Assembly (NCBI GenBank): GCA_036971475.1
Contig: JBAIZL010000376.1
Location: forward strand, 10,086,501-10,150,500
Source of the DNA: Prosapia bicincta
Taxonomy: Eukaryota; Arthropoda; Insecta; Hemiptera; Cercopidae
Direction: 5' to 3'
DNA length: 64,000 nucleotides
The notes beneath the pieces are model-generated. The model worked only from the letters and a program-made list of their open reading frames with translations, was not told the DNA's origin and searched no databases. Positions 12,904-23,744 of the stretch are shown here, one piece after another. Positions within the stretch are counted from its first letter, which is position 1. Each line of letters starts with the position of its first letter. The position numbers and the translations under genes are program-made.

Positions 12904-13086
12904 TCAGGCAGTGCCCTTCATAGGGACATCCAGAATAACAACACCTTCACTTTCCTCCCTAACCTTAACAACATTCTGCCGAACCTCTGCTCCATAAACT
13001 CGGAAACCACTTAACCCCCTTATTTTCGGACTAATTTTATTCACGAAAGAATCCCTTCCACACACATTTTCATTAGGTTTTTTACT
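12904..13086 (-). CDS. Candidate coding fragment without ATG, unknown family
   Basis: Reading the minus strand from 13086 to a TGA at 12904-12906 gives 60 sense codons with a coding-like composition, ending in SEGVVILDVPMKGTA. It is less AT-rich than its surroundings and the alternative plus-strand frame is shorter and less protein-like. There is no in-frame ATG, and a stop lies just upstream (13087-13089), so it could be a terminal exon or a piece of a decayed transposon. I do not recognise the family. No convincing polypyrimidine-AG acceptor precedes it. Confidence 0.22.
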   Translation of the reverse strand, partial: SKKPNENVCGRDSFVNKISPKIRGLSGFRVYGAEVRQNVVKVREESEGVVILDVPMKGTA

Positions 13087-14012
13087 TCACGTATTTACAG
13101 TGTGTTTGATTGTAACCTGTCTTGTGGATCGCTCGGCTACCTTAGCTGGCCCCCAATGTGCCTTATCTTTTGCAGGTGTTTACTTAACGAGTCACCTATT
13201 AACACCCTTCGTTACTTAAATTATATTCCTACCCTAATTATAATTACAAAATTTTTATGGAATATTTGAAAACACGAAAAATATAAAAAGAACGACACCG
13301 AACACGACATAACTTGTTAAATTAAAATTACGATTGTTACCGCACATAAACAAGCAACGTCTATTTTGTAGTATTTTCTATGTGGCATCGTTCTTCTTAG
13401 ATTGTATGTATTTTTCAATTATTCGATAGAAATTGGAAGTAATATTTAGGGTGAGAATGTTATTTACTTAGTGGAGATCTAGTACACGACTCATTAAGGT
13501 TACAGCTGCGAGCGACTGCAAATGATAAGCCACATCCGAGCCCAGTCAGCTGAACGGTCCACAACACAAGTTACATCATATAGTCTATAATGCCTAATTA
13601 TTCTTCTTATATCAAGCCCTTTTTTGTCTCGTGTAGACACTTCAATGACGAAGAGTGAAGCCTTAATAAAGAGTTGAGACCTAAGATATTCCTAGCTTCA
13701 CATTCCAGGGCAGATTATAGACCACATACTTATCTGTGCTCTTGGTTTTATATCATAAGATAGCGGTTAAACGATAGAAAAATAACTTTTCTGAAATTTT
13801 TACAGCAGTTTTTGTACTATTTAATATTCGTATAGTTCATAACACTATCTGACTTGACATTAAAGGAGATATTTTGTAAATACTTTTTTATAACAGGAGA
13901 TTCAAAATGGCGGATATCATTGTATACTTTTCAGTAAAGAGATTCAGATTCTTTATTAGTTCATACGAGATCAAGTCCCTTCTCTGGCTACCAGTACCAT
14001 TTATACAGAAAC
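13087..14012. other. Unique AT-rich DNA, nothing recognised
   Basis: No repeats, RNA genes or significant open frames are visible. Confidence 0.5.
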
Positions 14013-14261
14013 TTTATTCAACACTATAATAAATAAACAAAAACCTCTTAACCACAAACTTCCTTTATTTTACCCTTATGTACATTTCAGTTACCAGGTA
14101 ACCATCCTCAGAGGGATAACATGTTATCCCTCTGAGGATGGTTACTTGGTAACTGAAATGTACATAAGGGTAAAATAAAGAAATTTTGTGGTTAATGGGT
14201 TTTTGTGTATTTATTATTAAATTCAACCACAGTATATTCCTAATAAATAGTTTATTCAACA
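14013..14261. mobile_element. Foldback retroposon with hammerhead-like arms, copy 1
   Basis: The element (14024-14250, 227 bp) is bounded by a perfect 11-bp direct repeat, TTTATTCAACA, at 14013-14023 and 14251-14261. It consists of two inverted arms meeting with no spacer (centre between 14121 and 14122). The right arm reads outward: CTGAGGA at 14132-14138, a 6-bp hairpin GGTTAC-TTG-GTAACT, GAAA at 14155-14158, ATGTACAT, then AGGGTAA at 14167-14173. That last block pairs with TTA(T)CCCT at 14124-14131. The left arm carries the same block on the minus strand. The longer right arm continues to an end shared with copy 19519-19798. No protein is encoded. Confidence 0.9.
14122..14173 (+). ncRNA. 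Hammerhead-ribozyme-like motif (type I layout)
   Basis: In order: stem I 5' strand TTATCCCT (14124-14131), core CUGAGGA (14132-14138), one extra U, stem II GGUUAC/GUAACU with a 3-nt loop, core GAA plus A, mini stem III AU-GUAC-AU, H17 = A at 14166, and stem I 3' strand AGGGUAA. The extra U between A9 and stem II departs from the consensus, so activity is uncertain. The predicted cleavage position is after 14166. Confidence 0.45.
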
Positions 14262-15159
14262 AGTAATTAAAAATGGGAAAATATCCAAATTAAAGAGAGA
14301 AAAAACCAATTATCAACACATAATACAGCATTCATATAAATCGCAAATCAAATCGAGCCGACTGATCGATCCGCATAAATATTTAACCGCCTTCCACGTT
14401 CCCTAAAAGAATCTCGCCAAGTGTTATCCGCGGATATTTATTTTTATAGCACTTGGGATTTTACGTCTCTCGTACCATCGTAATGGCTTTTTTTAACAGC
14501 TGTAATCATAAAATTATGTCTAAGGGTGCAACAATAAAACATGTAATATATACAGGAACAGAGTGGGCTTCGTTTTACGACTTACTTTGTTAACTACTGT
14601 TGATAAACTGAAAGCGTGGGTTGTACACTTTGTAATAGTTTTAATTAATCCTTATTTGAAGCAAACATTACTTACAGCGTGACCTATTGGACAGCTGTAA
14701 TTACGGGAGTATTGAGTTATAAGGTATAAAACACTTATTCATATTCTAATTGCAGGCTGCCACTGAGCGTTACAAAGCAATGTACAAGTTTACAACTGAT
14801 TTCCCGTTAAAACGAACCCTAATATTTTGGCGATGGGGGTGCCCACCACATAATAATCTCTCAAATCTAAGTTAAAAAAAACAACATGAATTCTTGTTTT
14901 TACCGGGAAAGCGTGGCGTAGAGAGTGTGGGCAAGTAGTTTAGTTGATTTTGAGTATGGAAATTATGTATAGTTAGTCAGTACCGTCCCACCCAAAAACG
15001 ATCTGCCGTACATAAACCCCTCCTGAAATCCAGCCCTTCACCAAAAGCCCTGATCCCAAATTTCTACCCGAAGCCATTCTCGGTGACAGATGCTGCAAAA
15101 CCTCGGGGGTCACCAAACCCCTACTTTTCTGACTGACTGACTGAGTTAGGCAGAATTGT
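14262..15159. other. Unique DNA, nothing recognised
   Basis: A GC-richer patch at 14990-15130 precedes the single-arm element and might be its 5' part, but nothing in it is recognisable. Confidence 0.4.
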
Positions 15160-15275
15160 GTTATGATTCTGAGGATGGTTACTTGGTAACCGAAATGTAG
15201 GCCTACATCAGGTTAAAATATAAATATTTGTGGTTAGGGTTTTTGTGTATTATTTATTATTATTAAATTTCTTAT
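15160..15275 (+). mobile_element. Single-arm copy of the hammerhead-like foldback family
   Basis: CTGAGGA at about 15165 is followed by a perfect 6-bp hairpin GGTTAC-TTG-GTAACC, GAAA, and then ATGTAGGCCTACAT, which makes a longer stem III than in the other copies. H17 is C (AUC, a classical hammerhead triplet), followed by AGGTTAAAAT. The 3' part matches the outward tail of the other copies (TTTGTGGTTAGGGTTTTTGT, ending in TTATT repeats). No second arm exists. A possible 8-bp direct repeat AAATTTCT (15056 and about 15267) would make a ~200-bp element, but this is weak. Confidence 0.7.
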
Positions 15276-16137
15276 TCTGAATCTTCCATTGCCCATTCTT
15301 GTCTGTTTCAATGATGAATACATTCATTAGAATTTTTTTTCAATCATTCTTCTACGGATCTTCTCTGACAGAAAGATAATGAGTGCATTTTAATTTGTTG
15401 GCTACTACGACATATGCAAACAAAAACTTTTGCAATTTCATAATTATAATCTTATAAATAAATATTTCATTAGAAATGTGACATCTCCAAACAAGTGAAA
15501 ATTAAACCGACTCAAGAGAGTTCTATCAATATGCCCGTAAAAACTCTAATTATAGGCAACCAATTTAAGCGTCTAGTCGAAAAAGATAACCTTTGTACAT
15601 TGCCAGAACACAAACAAGTGTAAGTTAAAATATCCAGCTTGTTAGAAGCTGTTAGAAGATTCAAGAAAAACATCTATAAATATGTGTCTCAAATGATTCG
15701 TTATATATAACCGTATGTGTTTGTCGTAAGAGTCCCTAGCGTCGAGTCCAATTACTTGCTATCGCCGGCGCTTCTTCGAAGAAATTGCCAAGAGTGTTTT
15801 TCAGAAAAGATCTACTGTTGTATGTAATTCTTTACAGAATATGTTTGTACATTCCTGTTTATTTAGGCATTTCTATAAAGTTTTTCTATGAAAAAAGACT
15901 GTTTATTACTAATTAGCTAGTTTATTATCAATATTTTCCTTCATAAATATATATTGTGAATTTATTATACTTATGTATTATTAGTTATGTTATATTACGT
16001 TATAATACTCGTATACTACAATAGGCTAAACTACATTGCATTATAAATTATATAATATTCTCTATAAAGAACAAAGTCCGTTTCTCGGCGAAATTTTTTT
16101 CAAGTAAAATTTCTTTGGGCCCACCTGATACTTTTGT

Positions 16138-16159
16138 GTAAGGTTTTTAAAAACCTTAC
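16138..16159. repeat. Perfect 22-bp palindrome
   Basis: GTAAGGTTTTT (16138-16148) is followed directly by its reverse complement AAAAACCTTAC. It could form a cruciform or hairpin. The flanks (15276-16245) are otherwise unremarkable AT-rich DNA. Confidence 0.8.
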
Positions 16160-16245
16160 AGTTCGCGTCTTCAGAGTTTTGGTTACAACAGATTTACGTT
16201 TAATTAGATGATAATATATAATTTCATTAAACAGCTATTTTTCAA

Positions 16246-16710
16246 ATCTTTCTATTAGTTCACACTGTCCCTATACATATTTATATACCGTTCAAATTTT
16301 CAATCGTTAATAAAATACTTTTTATTCATCTTCTCCGGTTCAAATACATTTTTTTTAAACTCGTGGTTCACACCTGATCTTAATACAGTTTTTTTCAAAT
16401 ATTAATTCACTATTAAAAAAATATTAAGAGAAAAAATATTCATAAAGAGGGCAAGGTATGCAATATACTTATTTCGACTCAATTGCCATAAAATAAGTAA
16501 TAACATATGATTTCATGAAACACATGATTTTATGTTATAGGTTATGCGACAGAACCGCTGTGTTTAACGGATATGTTAAGTTACTTCATTTATATTATTT
16601 GTTGTATATATATGTTTATATAATTATTAAAAAATAACTAAAATAACATTTTCGTTTGTTGACCCAAGTAGGAATTTACTTTGAGACCATTTAGTTTATA
16701 CATTTTGTTA
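16246..16710 (-). repeat. SINE-like repeat family, copy A (decayed)
   Basis: It starts with the family tail (TTCTATTAGTTCACACTGTC), then CGGTTCAAATACATTTTTTT and AATACAGTTTTTTTCAAATA. It ends with the other boundary block, TTTGTTGACCCAAGTAGGAA. These match copies at 22.65, 48.68 and 57.84 kb in the same order. The tRNA-like head found in other copies is not recognisable here. Confidence 0.65.
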
Positions 16711-16954
16711 TGTTATAGTTTGTATTGTATGTTACGTTATAGGCCTACATTATTAATTAAAAATGTTACTCTTCCATATGTTAATTAGTTAGATATAATA
16801 ATTTATATTTCAATAAATCTTACAATAATTAATACAATATAATTATAATGAATTATATAGCCTACTTTTATTTTTCTTTTAATAAAAACGTCCTTACGTT
16901 TCAACTGAATTCGTTAAATAAATTGTTTAATTCAGTCAATTTTAAATATCTATA

Positions 16955-17249
16955 AAGAGGATACATAACTGTATAAAACGAATGTGGCGTAATGTTTAAC
17001 ATGAATAAATGAAACCTCTAAACCACAAATGATTTTTTTTTCTTTTATTTAAAACCTTATGTACATTTCTATTGCCTAGCAATCATCCTCAGAGGTAATT
17101 TACAATAAAAATACAATTTTTTATTGTAAATTAGAAAATTACCTCTGAGGATGATTGCTATGCAATCGAAATGTACATAAGGTTTTAAATAAAAGAAGAA
17201 AGTCATTTGTGTTATAGAGGTTACATTTATTTATGTGAAGAGGATACAT
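16955..17249. mobile_element. Foldback retroposon with hammerhead-like arms, copy 2
   Basis: A perfect 12-bp direct repeat AAGAGGATACAT (16955-16966, 17238-17249) bounds a 271-bp insertion. The inverted arms run from about 16999 and to about 17236. The left arm has an extra leader of about 30 bp. The right arm reads TTACCT, CTGAGGA, T, hairpin GATTGC-TAT-GCAATC (6 of 6 pairs), GAAA, ATGTACATA, AGGTTTTAAAT. Stem I is ACCU/AGGU and stem II differs from copies 1 and 3 by paired changes. The left-arm stem II has one mismatch. The central spacer is AT-rich. Confidence 0.9.
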
Positions 17250-19518
17250 GTTAATAAAGAGGCTCCTTTATTATTACCTACATTAATCAGATTATATCAA
17301 GTTAGTTAATAAATATACATTCTTCAAGCATACATTTTTTGTCAACATGAAGTGTTTTAAACGATACTGATGTTTAACACGATTTATAACTTACTAACGA
17401 TGTAGAAAAACAAAAAGAAGCCTGCGTGTATAAGAAAATGCTACAGTGGTATGAAGGTGGAGAAGAACTACAAGGTGCGTTTGTACCCTGTCAAAAAAAA
17501 ATGTTCCCTTTTAATCTGAAAACATTTTCGGTTAAACTTGAAACACTTACGGAAAGGTAAATTCGTTAAGTTACGCTACTCTCGCCGTAGCAAGTTAGTA
17601 GCTAATTACATGATAAGATTAAGCGGCCTAAATTAAACTGAAACCCCCCCCCCTCCCTTCTGTAACCGCAACAGCCCAACTTGCTTGTCGCCAGGAAACA
17701 ATAAAATCCACTTGCCTTTTCCAATGCGCACCGTAAAGATATAAACCGTTACAAAATCAAAATTTATTACGGTGCCCAAAGCAGATTTCATGGCGCTGTT
17801 ATCCTGAAATGTCTGTCATAATAGTCGCTAATATAACAACATAAATGACGCTATATAGGTCGTGCGTAGTTAACGTTAAGTTAGAGCTTAACGACGTTTG
17901 GTGCAGTTTATAGCCGGGAGTAAAACTTTAATGTCTGGTGTATTTTTGTCGACCAAACCAATAAACACACGCCTTTGCCAGTTTCAACATCTGTTTGTAT
18001 ATACGGTCACAACACACGATAACTACGCGCCATTATAATTCACGTAAAATAAACACTACTTTGTGTTAAATATTTCTGGATTAAATCAACGTTTACGCGG
18101 CTGGCTCGGAGACGTGTTTCAAACAAACACAGAGATCTGAGCGGGTTTGTATTCGCACGGTATCATCTAGTTTACGTGATGATGAAATATAAGCTTCCAA
18201 AACAAACTGCTAAATTAAATAAATGAAAGAGCGTTTCGGTCATGCAACGTACAAAATGTTCGTGTCCTATCGAATCAAAAGAGACTTTGCGAGCGTGTAC
18301 ATAATTCAACCGTCTCATAACGTAGTCAATAACAGATGGCAAAACTCCATGAATTGCAAACAGCGTTTCACGAGACGATTTAACCAAACAAGGAGGATTT
18401 TAATATGTCGTCGTATATTTTGAAAAAGAAAGTCACAGATTAATTAAAATTATTTACGGTTCGTTTCATAATTTTAGATTTCACAACAGTAAATAATGAT
18501 TATTATATTTATTATTATTTATATCATATTATATTACAGTATAATACATTATCATATTGTATTATGCCTTTTATTATATATTACTGCGAGTACGTCTTTT
18601 AATTATTTAATAAGCAGCGAATAGTATAATTGAATATAGTATATTATACAATAGAATATTTTATTTATCGTCTTGTATTATTTAATGAACAATAATATAA
18701 GTTCGGCATATGAAATGAGCTCAACTGTAGCTGTAAATGAAACACCCAACTAACAATAGCTCAATCAAACACTATTGAAATACTATGAACAGATTTTAAA
18801 AGGGTTAACAAAATAATATCCCTTAAGATGAAATAAATGTTCAAACGTTGTTTGAGTAAGTAAATGTTTTTAGTTGCACGATTTGAGTAGGTTTTAGTTT
18901 ACACCTTAATATTATTTAAGCGTAATTTAAAAATAATTAGTGAATGTAATTTCAAATAAAACTGGAGGTTATATAAACTACAAAATGTTGAAAAAAAACT
19001 TACTATTTGAAACATTTTTCAAAAACATAATCTATTTTAATCAATAATTTAAAAAAATTAATTACTTTTACTCATGAATATAAACACTAAAATCAACAGC
19101 CACTATAGGCTCGCCTACAAAATATATTGAAAACAAAACTGAGCTAGCAACCGAGAAAGAGAAGAGAAGGCACGCCTGCTTGTGTGTAGTAGAAAAGGCA
19201 GAGTACGTTACCATAGATTATTATTTTGAGCGATTCCAGTAAAGCCGTATAAGCCATGCGGAATCCGGTGAATAGTACCTTGGAATTGAAAGCGTTTGTA
19301 CCAACATCTGTACACAATGGGAGGCTCTGGAACGTCAGACTAAACGTTGAATTACTGCAAGTTTACTTGTCAGAATAGTACTTCCCGCTTGGTTCTATTT
19401 TACGGCGTTGTTGTCCACTTTACCTGACTGCGCTCACTTCGTTCTCCATTACTCGTACGTATTCAACTTTTGTTTTGACTTTGTCGACAAGTTTATCCAA
19501 CATCAATTACCTTATAGG
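17250..19518. other. Unique DNA, no gene recognised
   Basis: It contains a short C run at about 17645-17656 and extremely AT-rich sequence at 18470-18680. The stretch at 18170-18420 is open on both strands for 66-71 codons with no recognisable motif. Nothing else can be supported. Confidence 0.5.
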
Positions 19519-19798
19519 TAATTTCAGAATTACTATTTATTAGGAATATACTGTAGTTGAACTTAATAATAAATACACAAAAACCTCTTGACCACAAACT
19601 TTCTATATTTTACCTCTATGTACATTTCAGTTACAAAGTAACCATCCTCAGAGGGATAACATACAAAGACTGTCTTTGTATGTTATGCCTCTGAGGATGG
19701 TTACTTTGTAACTGAAATGTACATAAGGGTAAAATATAGAAAGTTTGTGGTCAAGAGGTTTTTGTGTATTTATTATTTATTATTAATTTCAGAATTAT
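19519..19798. mobile_element. Foldback retroposon with hammerhead-like arms, copy 3
   Basis: A perfect 14-bp direct repeat TAATTTCAGAATTA (19519-19532, 19785-19798) bounds a 252-bp insertion (19533-19784). Its long left arm begins CTATTTATTAGGAATATA, exactly the end of the long arm of copy 1 in inverse orientation, so the family has a fixed terminus. The short arm ends in TTATTTATTAT. Both arms carry CTGAGGA, hairpin GGTTAC-TTT-GTAACT, GAAA and ATGTACATA. Right-arm stem I retains AGG/CCU. Confidence 0.92.
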
Positions 19799-19971
19799 AA
19801 AGAAATTTATTTAGAAATTACAAGAAAGTAATATACTTTATACATTTTGTACTTATCAATTTAAAAAAAACACAACTAATTTATTAAAAACTTATTATAT
19901 GATCTGTAACGGCTTAGTGGCTTGTAAGTGGTGGTTTCAAGATAAACTTGTTCAGAAAAATTAATTGAAGT

Positions 19972-20039
19972 ACTTATTACAATATAATATTATAAAATAT
20001 AGAATGTCTGGTCGCAAGTAATTTTATATTGTAATAAGT
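19972..20039. repeat. Short inverted repeat (17-18 bp arms)
   Basis: ACTTATTACAATATAAT (19972-19988) is matched in inverse orientation by ATTTTATATTGTAATAAGT at about 20021-20039, with a loop of about 30 nt. It may be a small foldback remnant. The surrounding 19799-20867 is otherwise unremarkable. Confidence 0.6.
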
Positions 20040-20867
20040 GATTAACAACCAGCTCGTTTTCAAATTTCAACAATGTGTTTTCAAACGACAACAACAATTT
20101 TCGAAATTTAATTATTTGAAGTATTTTACGGTTCTTTTAAGTTAGTTTTGCATAATAAATTTATTAAAGTTTTTTGAACTAACAGTACAAAAGTACTAAT
20201 GGGCTTTTTACTATCGGGTGTTTTAAATCCAAGACACGAGTAACAGCAATGAGAAGAGTCGCTAGCAATGACGTCACTGGCACGGAAAAAGTAGTGTAGA
20301 GCAGCACAGTTAATAAATTCACGGCGCCCGCAAGATTGGCAGTAACTGCACCGTACTAGGACGATAAATGTTACAAATGACAGGATCGGGTTCACAGTAA
20401 ATATCCCAGCGGTGTTTGGCTTTACTACTCTCCTGCCATTAGCTCGACCCCGGGGGATGTCAAGAGGTACGACGCTTAAATTAATCTGCAGTTTATTTAG
20501 CAGGCTTCAACGAGATGGGGATCGATAGCACATGTCTCTTTGCTGTCTTTTGGTACATCAGAAGCACTAAAAGCTAACATTTCTCTTCACACTTTCTTAA
20601 AATTAACTAAAGACAAGAAATTATACATTTTAAGGATTTAGATAAATATAGTCAAGACCACCCAGGATTTGTCATTGAAAAAAAAATTACTGCCTGGTTA
20701 TAAAAATGTAGGACTATTGTTGAAATATTAAGTGGAAACTTATCTTTTCAAATTTAACTGTATCATACCTACAATTTGTATTATTAAAAAAAACTTTTTA
20801 TAACGAAGAAAAGAATAATTTTAACGAGAGTGGTATAGAGGTTATGGCATTATGATTAATAGCATAC

Positions 20868-20935
20868 AGACACCCTCTAGCCACAATAGTTTGTATCAAC
20901 ATTATGTACATTTCGGTTGCAACAATGGTTTGTGG
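20868..20935 (-). mobile_element. Decayed single arm of the hammerhead-like foldback family
   Basis: The order ACCCTCTAGCCACAA, TTGTATCAACATTATGTACA, TTTCGGTTGCAAC follows the left arms of the complete copies (CCTCTTAACCACAAA, TTATGTACATTTC, stem II). The CUGA core is lost. It is an old relic and no target duplication was found. Confidence 0.45.
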
Positions 20936-21949
20936 TAATTTATTATAAATTCACTACACTTTGCCCCTAAGCAGTTATTAACAGCTTGGTAGCTGAAGAT
21001 TGGTTGTCGCCACAGACGAAGGTTACGTGTACCTACCCTGATTTTATTTATTATTCACAACCCTATTTTTCCAAAATGAACAATAACTGTAAGTATGTCC
21101 TGATCACGCAAAAACATTTTTTCAAATTATATAAAATGAGAAAAACCCGTTTTTGAAAAGCGAAAGAGTGAGTATTAAAGATGACGAGACCAAATTTCTA
21201 AACAAACACGGAGACATCCTAATGTTTTTTAAAAAATGAACAATTTTAAAATGCTTGGAAATAATTTTAAAATTAAAGCTATTTCCTGCAGTGTAACGAT
21301 TACGATTCAGAATAATGTAAAGTCTGCAGTAACATTGAAACAACTAAATGGAGCGTCACATAAAACACGATCTGCTACTTGGGGATATCACAGGTTATCC
21401 CTCTCAATATTAGGGCTACGGGGATTACCAGTATTACGCAACTCCCCCATCAAAGGCTTATTGCACATTCAACAATTCCCCCATATTGGCCTATTCCCTA
21501 ATGCGACGCTATTAAAGAACCTTTCTGTAGATTAACGTGTGTTGATGCAAGGGAAAATTATAAATAGCAAACATTCGTCTCGAAGCTACTAGACGCACAA
21601 TGAGAATACTTTTTCGTAGATGTGGCAACAGGGACTGTTTTAGGATCAGGTATATTATCGCCTACATAAGTTAAGAAAGAATTGTGAACAATTGTATAAT
21701 TAAGGTAGAGACATAATCAAACTACCTCTACAATACACACGCGCTGGCAGACGATAGAGGGAGAACATGGTTTCAAGTGTAAAGGGTCGCTTACCTGAAC
21801 TATCGAAGACTTTAAAAATGTCCACCTGCTACACCTCTTTTAAAGAAGATTAAGGAAGAAAGAATTTAGTAGAAGTATTATTATTATTAAAAACTCGGAG
21901 GGACCTTATCGGTGTAGAGCACTTAGCTGTAGCCTTTTTACTCTCTTCC

Positions 21950-22211
21950 CATCCCTATCACAGGACTATCTTAGTGGATAACTACCTCTTTACAGAATCC
22001 AAGTACCCACCTGATACCTCTGGTATACATAGCTGCTAAACAAAACACTTTCTCCTAGCAGCTATCAAAGCAGGGCACTCACAGAGCCTTCCCCTTGGTC
22101 CTTGTCGCATCTCTTGCACACAAGGGACCTACATCTTCCAATTTTGTATTTGAACCCTCTCACATTCCCATAGCCTGTGACCAGCTCTACAGCAACTGAG
22201 TTGAGGTCTAC
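21950..22211 (-). pseudogene. Decayed 3' end of a non-LTR retrotransposon (RNase H tail)
   Basis: Minus-strand translation from about 22211 gives VELVTGYGNVRGFKYKIGRC followed by VCKRCDKDQGEG. After a frameshift it gives ECPALIAARRKCF, a stop, then PEVSGGYLDSVKR, a stop, and LSTKIVL. This order (LvTGHgnvr...kIG, Cys-rich CxxC, hxxCECPAL) is the typical C-terminal end of LINE polyproteins that carry an RNase H-like domain in arthropods. At least one frameshift and several stops make it non-functional. The frame at 22229-22489 just upstream may be the same element, further decayed, but I cannot align it. Confidence 0.6.
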
Positions 22212-22649
22212 TTAAAAAGAGTAGTTATTTAGCGCACAAATCTCCCGAGAAATCCCACAGTACCTTGGATTCGCAGCACCCCAAAGTAGCATTCCATTCT
22301 TCCCTGCACAACCTGTCTATATGTGCCGTTACCCTCTTGCCCCCAATCCTGAGGCGGCATGCACACTGCCCTCAGCAACGGTCCTTGAATTATACACCCT
22401 TGTTTCGAGTAGAAGTAAGGAGAGATCATAATGACCCTCTGGGCCTGGGAATAGGGTAAAGTTATGGCATCTATAACCAAAGTAGTCATGCTCTCAGGGC
22501 GACCAGTCTGTTTTATATTAAATGTAAGTAAGTCTTAGATGGAACGTAGAGCTCCAAAACTGAAAAAAAACTTTTATGTAGTACATTTATTCCGTATAAT
22601 ACATGAAATGTATTTTATACGTAATACATTTACTTTAAGGACTATTCAA

Positions 22650-23151
22650 TACCTTCTATTAGCTCACACTCTCCTTTTAAATATCTAAAAATGTTCAATC
22701 TTAACATAATGTTTTAATTCCTCCAATCGTGTTAAAATAGATTTTTTAAAACCTGTAGTGCATGACAATTGATGGCAATAAATATTTCTCAAATAATTAT
22801 TCATTAATCAAATGCTAAACGCTTATGACTCGTCCGTATTCGAACTGAATGAATCCATGTTTAAAATCCAGCACTCTGGCACTGATCCAATTTTCCCAGA
22901 GCTAGGGATCAGTTATTTAATATATGAAATTACAGGAAAAGAAAGGTTCCTTGCAATAATGAAACATTACAAGAGATGGATAGAATGGGGAATTATAGGC
23001 CACCGTCAGCTTCATAAGTTAAAAACTATAAAAAAGCGAATAAATAGTAACAAAACAAAAATAATAGTCCAACCCCATATATTTTATAGATAAGGAAATG
23101 GAAAACTACATGGAAATTCACTTTCTATTTTACCATCTAATATTGATTCTG

Positions 23152-23248
<97 letters not shown>

Positions 23249-23370
23249 CAGAATCACAATATTAAGTATTAACTGTAATTATAAATTAAAAATTAAGTAA
23301 AGAAATTTTTTTCTTTGTTGACCTCAGTAGAAATTGACATTATTTTATTTTTATATTACTTGTTTATGAA
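22650..23370 (-). repeat. SINE-like repeat family, copy B, with expanded (GT)n
   Basis: Family order is intact: tail CTTCTATTAGCTCACACT, TGACAATTGATGG, ATTATTCATTAAT, a tRNA-like head on the minus strand (22829-22910, with GTTCGAATACGG as B-box), AGGTTCCTTGCAATAATG, CACTTTCTATTTTACCA and the end block TTTCTTTGTTGACCTCAGTA. A long (GT)n/(TA)n run at 23154-23249 replaces the short TGTGTATACATAT of copy E. The 93-codon frame at 22812-23093 is not a gene. Confidence 0.75.
23154..23249. repeat. (GT)n-(TA)n microsatellite inside SINE-like copy B
   Basis: About 42 GT units are followed by about six TA units. The homologous position in copies D and E holds only TATGTATATACATA and TATGTGTATACATA. Confidence 0.98.
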
Positions 23371-23744
23371 AAAAATATATATATTAGGGGCATTTAAATA
23401 TAGTTATGATATGTAGATTAAATCCAAGGGTGGATTTAGTTTATATACAATTTTAATAAAAGAAAAGTATTGGCTTAGGTAACAAAAAGCATGTTTTGAC
23501 ACAGACAAACAAAATTATTATTTTCCCACAATTGCAAACCTTTTTTGTTTGGCCTTGATGGAGTGTTGGCCTTATTTTTATCTTCCGCGAAATACATAGA
23601 ATAAGTTTACAATATTCTTTAAATTTAAAATTTTCAATGTTTGTTTGTTTTTCTATTTATGTTTTGATACTTTGCTTGTGTTGGAAGAGAGCGTTTAGCA
23701 GACTTAAGAACCAGTAAAAATGAAAATAAAAACCAAGTTAATAA

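Noticed and set aside
22229..22489. 86-codon minus frame as a gene
   Set aside because: It lies just upstream of the decayed LINE RNase H tail and is more likely part of that relic than an independent gene; no domain could be aligned.
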